23,143 nucleotides of DNA from UBA1672 sp051967755 (GTDB lineage: Bacteria > Pseudomonadota > Alphaproteobacteria > Micavibrionales > Micavibrionaceae), in assembly GCA_051967755.1 (NCBI GenBank), contig JBQDYD010000009.1, positions 1 to 23,143 on the forward strand, read 5' to 3'. Shown piece by piece: positions 21,541-23,143 of this stretch (within the stretch, counting starts at the first letter, position 1; each line of letters opens with the position of its first letter). The position numbers were made by a program, and so were the translations under genes. The notes under the pieces are model-generated. The model was not told the DNA's origin, ran no database searches, and worked only from the letters and a program-made list of their open reading frames with translations.

Positions 21541-22395
21541 ATGCTCGAAGTTTTTAAAAATACCATCAGGTCGTGGTTATCAAACACACCATTGACGTAT
21601 AGTGCGGCTGCGGCTTATTACGCAGTGTTTTCGTTGCCCGGTATGTTGATTATTATCATATCGATTACGACCTTCTTTTTGGATGAGGAGATGGTGCGTA
21701 GCCAAATTCAAGAATATATCGGAAGTTTCATGGGCGCGGATGCCGCGGAAACAATACAGAAAATTATTGATAATGCGCGCCTTTCAGACACCGGTCCAAA
21801 AACCCTGATCGTTGGTGGTGGTGTTTTGCTGTTTGGGGCGACGGGGTTCTTTGCCCAGCTAAAGAATTCATTTAATGCCGTTTGGGGGGTGAAGCCAAAG
21901 CCTGAAAAAACGATTATTCGTTTTTTGGTGCATCGCGGTATATCGCTTGTCGTGGCAATTATCTTTAGCCTGTGCGTATTGATGTCTATGTATATCTCCG
22001 CGGTGATAAAGGTATTTAGCAGCTGGCTTGTCGGGCATTTTCCTGATTTGGAGTTTTTAACACGGCTGGAGCTTGCGATATCTTTTGCAATTATTTCATT
22101 GCTTTTTACCATTATCTTTAAGTTGCTTCCTGATGTTAAGATTAAACTGACATATGCTTTTGTTGGCGGGACGATGTCCTCTTTCTTATTTTTGCTGGGG
22201 GGCTTGGTCTTTACCAAGGTATTGGAGATCATCGCGCCGCAATCTGTGTTTGGGGCGGCCGGGTCTATTATTGTACTGATGATATGGGTGACTTATGCCT
22301 GTATGATCCTTCAGCTTGGGGCGGAGTTCATTAAGGCACTGATTCAGCGCACCGAAGAGGAAATCAAAACGTCACGTTTCGTAGTTCGGCGTTAA
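21541..22395 (+). CDS. YihY/BrkB-family inner-membrane protein
   Basis: Polytopic membrane protein of 284 residues in the YihY/virulence factor BrkB family, whose biochemical function is not established. Typical motifs are TYSAAAAYYAVFSLPGMLIIIIS near the N-terminus, GATGFFAQLKNSFNAVWGVKPKP in the middle, and ALIVLM-type GAAGSIIVLMIWVTYACMILQLGAEF before the charged tail. About six membrane segments are visible. The ATG at 21541 fits the family start (EVFKNTIRSWLSN); the frame is open to 21457, but the extension looks unrelated. The ribosome site is weak. The gene is about 135 bp behind the flagellin with no clear terminator between, and a link to motility is not implied. Confidence 0.9.
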   Translation: MLEVFKNTIRSWLSNTPLTYSAAAAYYAVFSLPGMLIIIISITTFFLDEEMVRSQIQEYIGSFMGADAAETIQKIIDNARLSDTGPKTLIVGGGVLLFGATGFFAQLKNSFNAVWGVKPKPEKTIIRFLVHRGISLVVAIIFSLCVLMSMYISAVIKVFSSWLVGHFPDLEFLTRLELAISFAIISLLFTIIFKLLPDVKIKLTYAFVGGTMSSFLFLLGGLVFTKVLEIIAPQSVFGAAGSIIVLMIWVTYACMILQLGAEFIKALIQRTEEEIKTSRFVVRR

Positions 22396-22474
22396 AAATA
22401 AAAATTGAAAATAAAATTTTGGGCTATTGATTTTTTCTTCAAAAGCCGATAGGTCATATCTCTATTCTTGGTTT

Positions 22475-22548
22475 GCGAGTGTAGTTCAATGGTAGAACGT
22501 CAGCCTTCCAAGCTGAATATGCCGGTTCGATCCCGGTCACTCGCTCCA
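22475..22548 (+). tRNA. tRNA-Gly (anticodon TCC)
   Basis: A complete 74-base cloverleaf. The acceptor arms are GCGAGTG and CACTCGC, the D arm is TAGTTCAATGGTAGAA, the anticodon stem TCAGC/GCTGA carries the loop CTTCCAA, and the T arm is GCCGGTTCGATCCCGGT. The discriminator T is followed by an encoded CCA. Confidence 0.97.
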
Positions 22549-22575
22549 TTATCTTTCCTGTAATATGATAGCTCT

Positions 22576-22848
22576 TTATGCAGCAGGGTGGTTTAGGCCA
22601 TATGTGCCAACACCTTGAAAGCGTCCGCCTGCTTCGATGACGGCATTGCTTAATTGCGCGACTTGTTTGTTGCTTAGGTGGTCAAGTTCATAGGGGGCAA
22701 TATCAAATGAGACCTGCGATGTGCCTTGAAACACTTCGGCTTTGATTTTGAATTGATTTAATACACCTGCGATTTGTTGCGCACTTTCTTTTTTTTCAGT
22801 GAAGATGTGAAAAGTGCCACATATATTTAGATCATTTTGATGTCCCAT
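22576..22848 (-). CDS. Small unrecognised soluble protein
   Basis: Not recognised. The 90-residue product has no signal peptide or membrane segment. It reads like a small alpha/beta fold: a strand CGTFHIFTEK, a helix ESAQQIAGVLNQF, a strand AEVFQGTSQVSFDI, and a helix SNKQVAQLSNAVIEAGG, ending GRFQGVGTYGLN. ATG 22848 has AGGG at suitable distance (then an A-run), which supports real translation. It lies between tRNA-Gly and tuf, reading opposite to both, and its stop is 27 bp from the tRNA 3' end. No function can be given. Confidence 0.65.
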   Translation of the reverse strand: MGHQNDLNICGTFHIFTEKKESAQQIAGVLNQFKIKAEVFQGTSQVSFDIAPYELDHLSNKQVAQLSNAVIEAGGRFQGVGTYGLNHPAA

Positions 22849-23001
22849 TTTTTTATTCCCTGTTTTTGATTTTTTAATATTAGTAAAGCTTTATACTGCA
22901 TTATCGGCAAAAACACGATATTTAAGTTTGTCTCGGGTGCGCGGGATTCCTGTTTTGTATGCAGAATAGTGAAAACTGTTGGGTAAATGGTGAAAAAGCC
23001 A

Positions 23002-23030
23002 TTGACATTGGTGCATGGGTTTCCTACACC
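23002..23030 (+). promoter_or_regulatory. Promoter candidate of tuf
   Basis: A perfect TTGACA (23002-23007) is followed after 17 bp by TACACC (23025-23030), a partial -10 match. The 5' leader would be about 50 bases, with AAGGAG at 23073-23078. A dedicated strong promoter suits a single tuf gene outside the ribosomal protein operon. Confidence 0.5.
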
Positions 23031-23088
23031 AAAGCAATAGTTTTTATGCCCTGTGCGGCAAAGTTTAAATGTAAGGAGCATATTAGAT

Positions 23089-23143
23089 ATGTCGAAGGAA
23101 AAGTTTGAGCGGACCAAGCCGCATTGTAACATCGGAACAGTAG
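23089..23143 (+). CDS. tuf: Elongation factor Tu, N-terminal fragment cut by the window end
   Basis: The first 18 codons read MSKEKFERTKPHCNIGTV, the highly conserved EF-Tu N-terminus (normally followed by GHVDHGKT, the GTP-binding loop). EF-Tu carries aminoacyl-tRNA to the ribosome. A strong AAGGAG site lies ten bases before the ATG. The rest of the gene lies beyond the window. Confidence 0.93.
   Translation, partial: MSKEKFERTKPHCNIGTV

Noticed and set aside
22427..22442. TTGATTTTTTCTTCAA as a second FNR box upstream of tRNA-Gly
   Set aside because: The half-sites are 8 bp apart instead of 6, and the stretch is AT-rich by composition.
22827..23132. Leftward 101-codon frame covering the tuf promoter and start
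   Set aside because: It is antisense to the EF-Tu start and to its ribosome site, and overlaps the better supported gene at 22576-22848.

Overview
The window looks like a stretch of an alphaproteobacterial chromosome of moderate to low G+C. The supporting signs are a sitABCD-type manganese transporter with a proteobacterial MntR, a flagellin of the Rhodospirillales/Caulobacter style with apparent sigma-54 promoters, a FixK/FNR-type box near hemN, and alphaproteobacterial-looking tRNA-Glu, tRNA-Gly and EF-Tu starts. No phage, IS element, integrase or CRISPR array is visible. The genus cannot be named from the sequence.

Layout. Positions 1-4814 are a metal-homeostasis block: the 3' part of a cation diffusion facilitator, then a tightly overlapping manganese/zinc ABC operon (binding protein, ATPase, two permeases) ending in its own MntR-type regulator. 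The operon promoter is near consensus and has a 16-bp palindrome placed as an operator. Positions 4942-6362 hold three small unrecognised proteins (one exported, one with a single membrane segment, one soluble and coiled-coil rich) separated by a bidirectional terminator. hemN (anaerobic haem synthesis) reads leftwards from a FixK/FNR box. tRNA-Glu(TTC) follows, then an exported protein carrying a 33-residue internal tandem duplication.

Positions 9683-14949 are a four-gene surface-fibre operon: a DUF4402-type major subunit, an attenuating hairpin, a second DUF4402-type subunit, a PapD-like chaperone, and a 1033-residue usher-like outer-membrane protein with SdrD-B-like, carboxypeptidase-regulatory-like and C-terminal SPOR-like domains. 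Positions 14960-19357 hold an ArsR regulator plus DNA photolyase pair reading leftwards, a divergent DCC-DUF4166 fusion protein, and a convergent vitamin-K-dependent gamma-carboxylase homologue. The photolyase/DCC divergent promoter region carries two palindromes likely to be ArsR operators.

Positions 19358-21405 are the most unusual part. A unit of about 200 bp, containing a sigma-54-like promoter and a short leader reading frame, is present twice in tandem in front of a flagellin. The flagellin's variable region is replaced by a LamG/concanavalin-A-like domain, so the flagellar filament may display a lectin-like fold. The window closes with a YihY/BrkB membrane protein, tRNA-Gly(TCC), a small unrecognised protein and the first 18 codons of EF-Tu (tuf).
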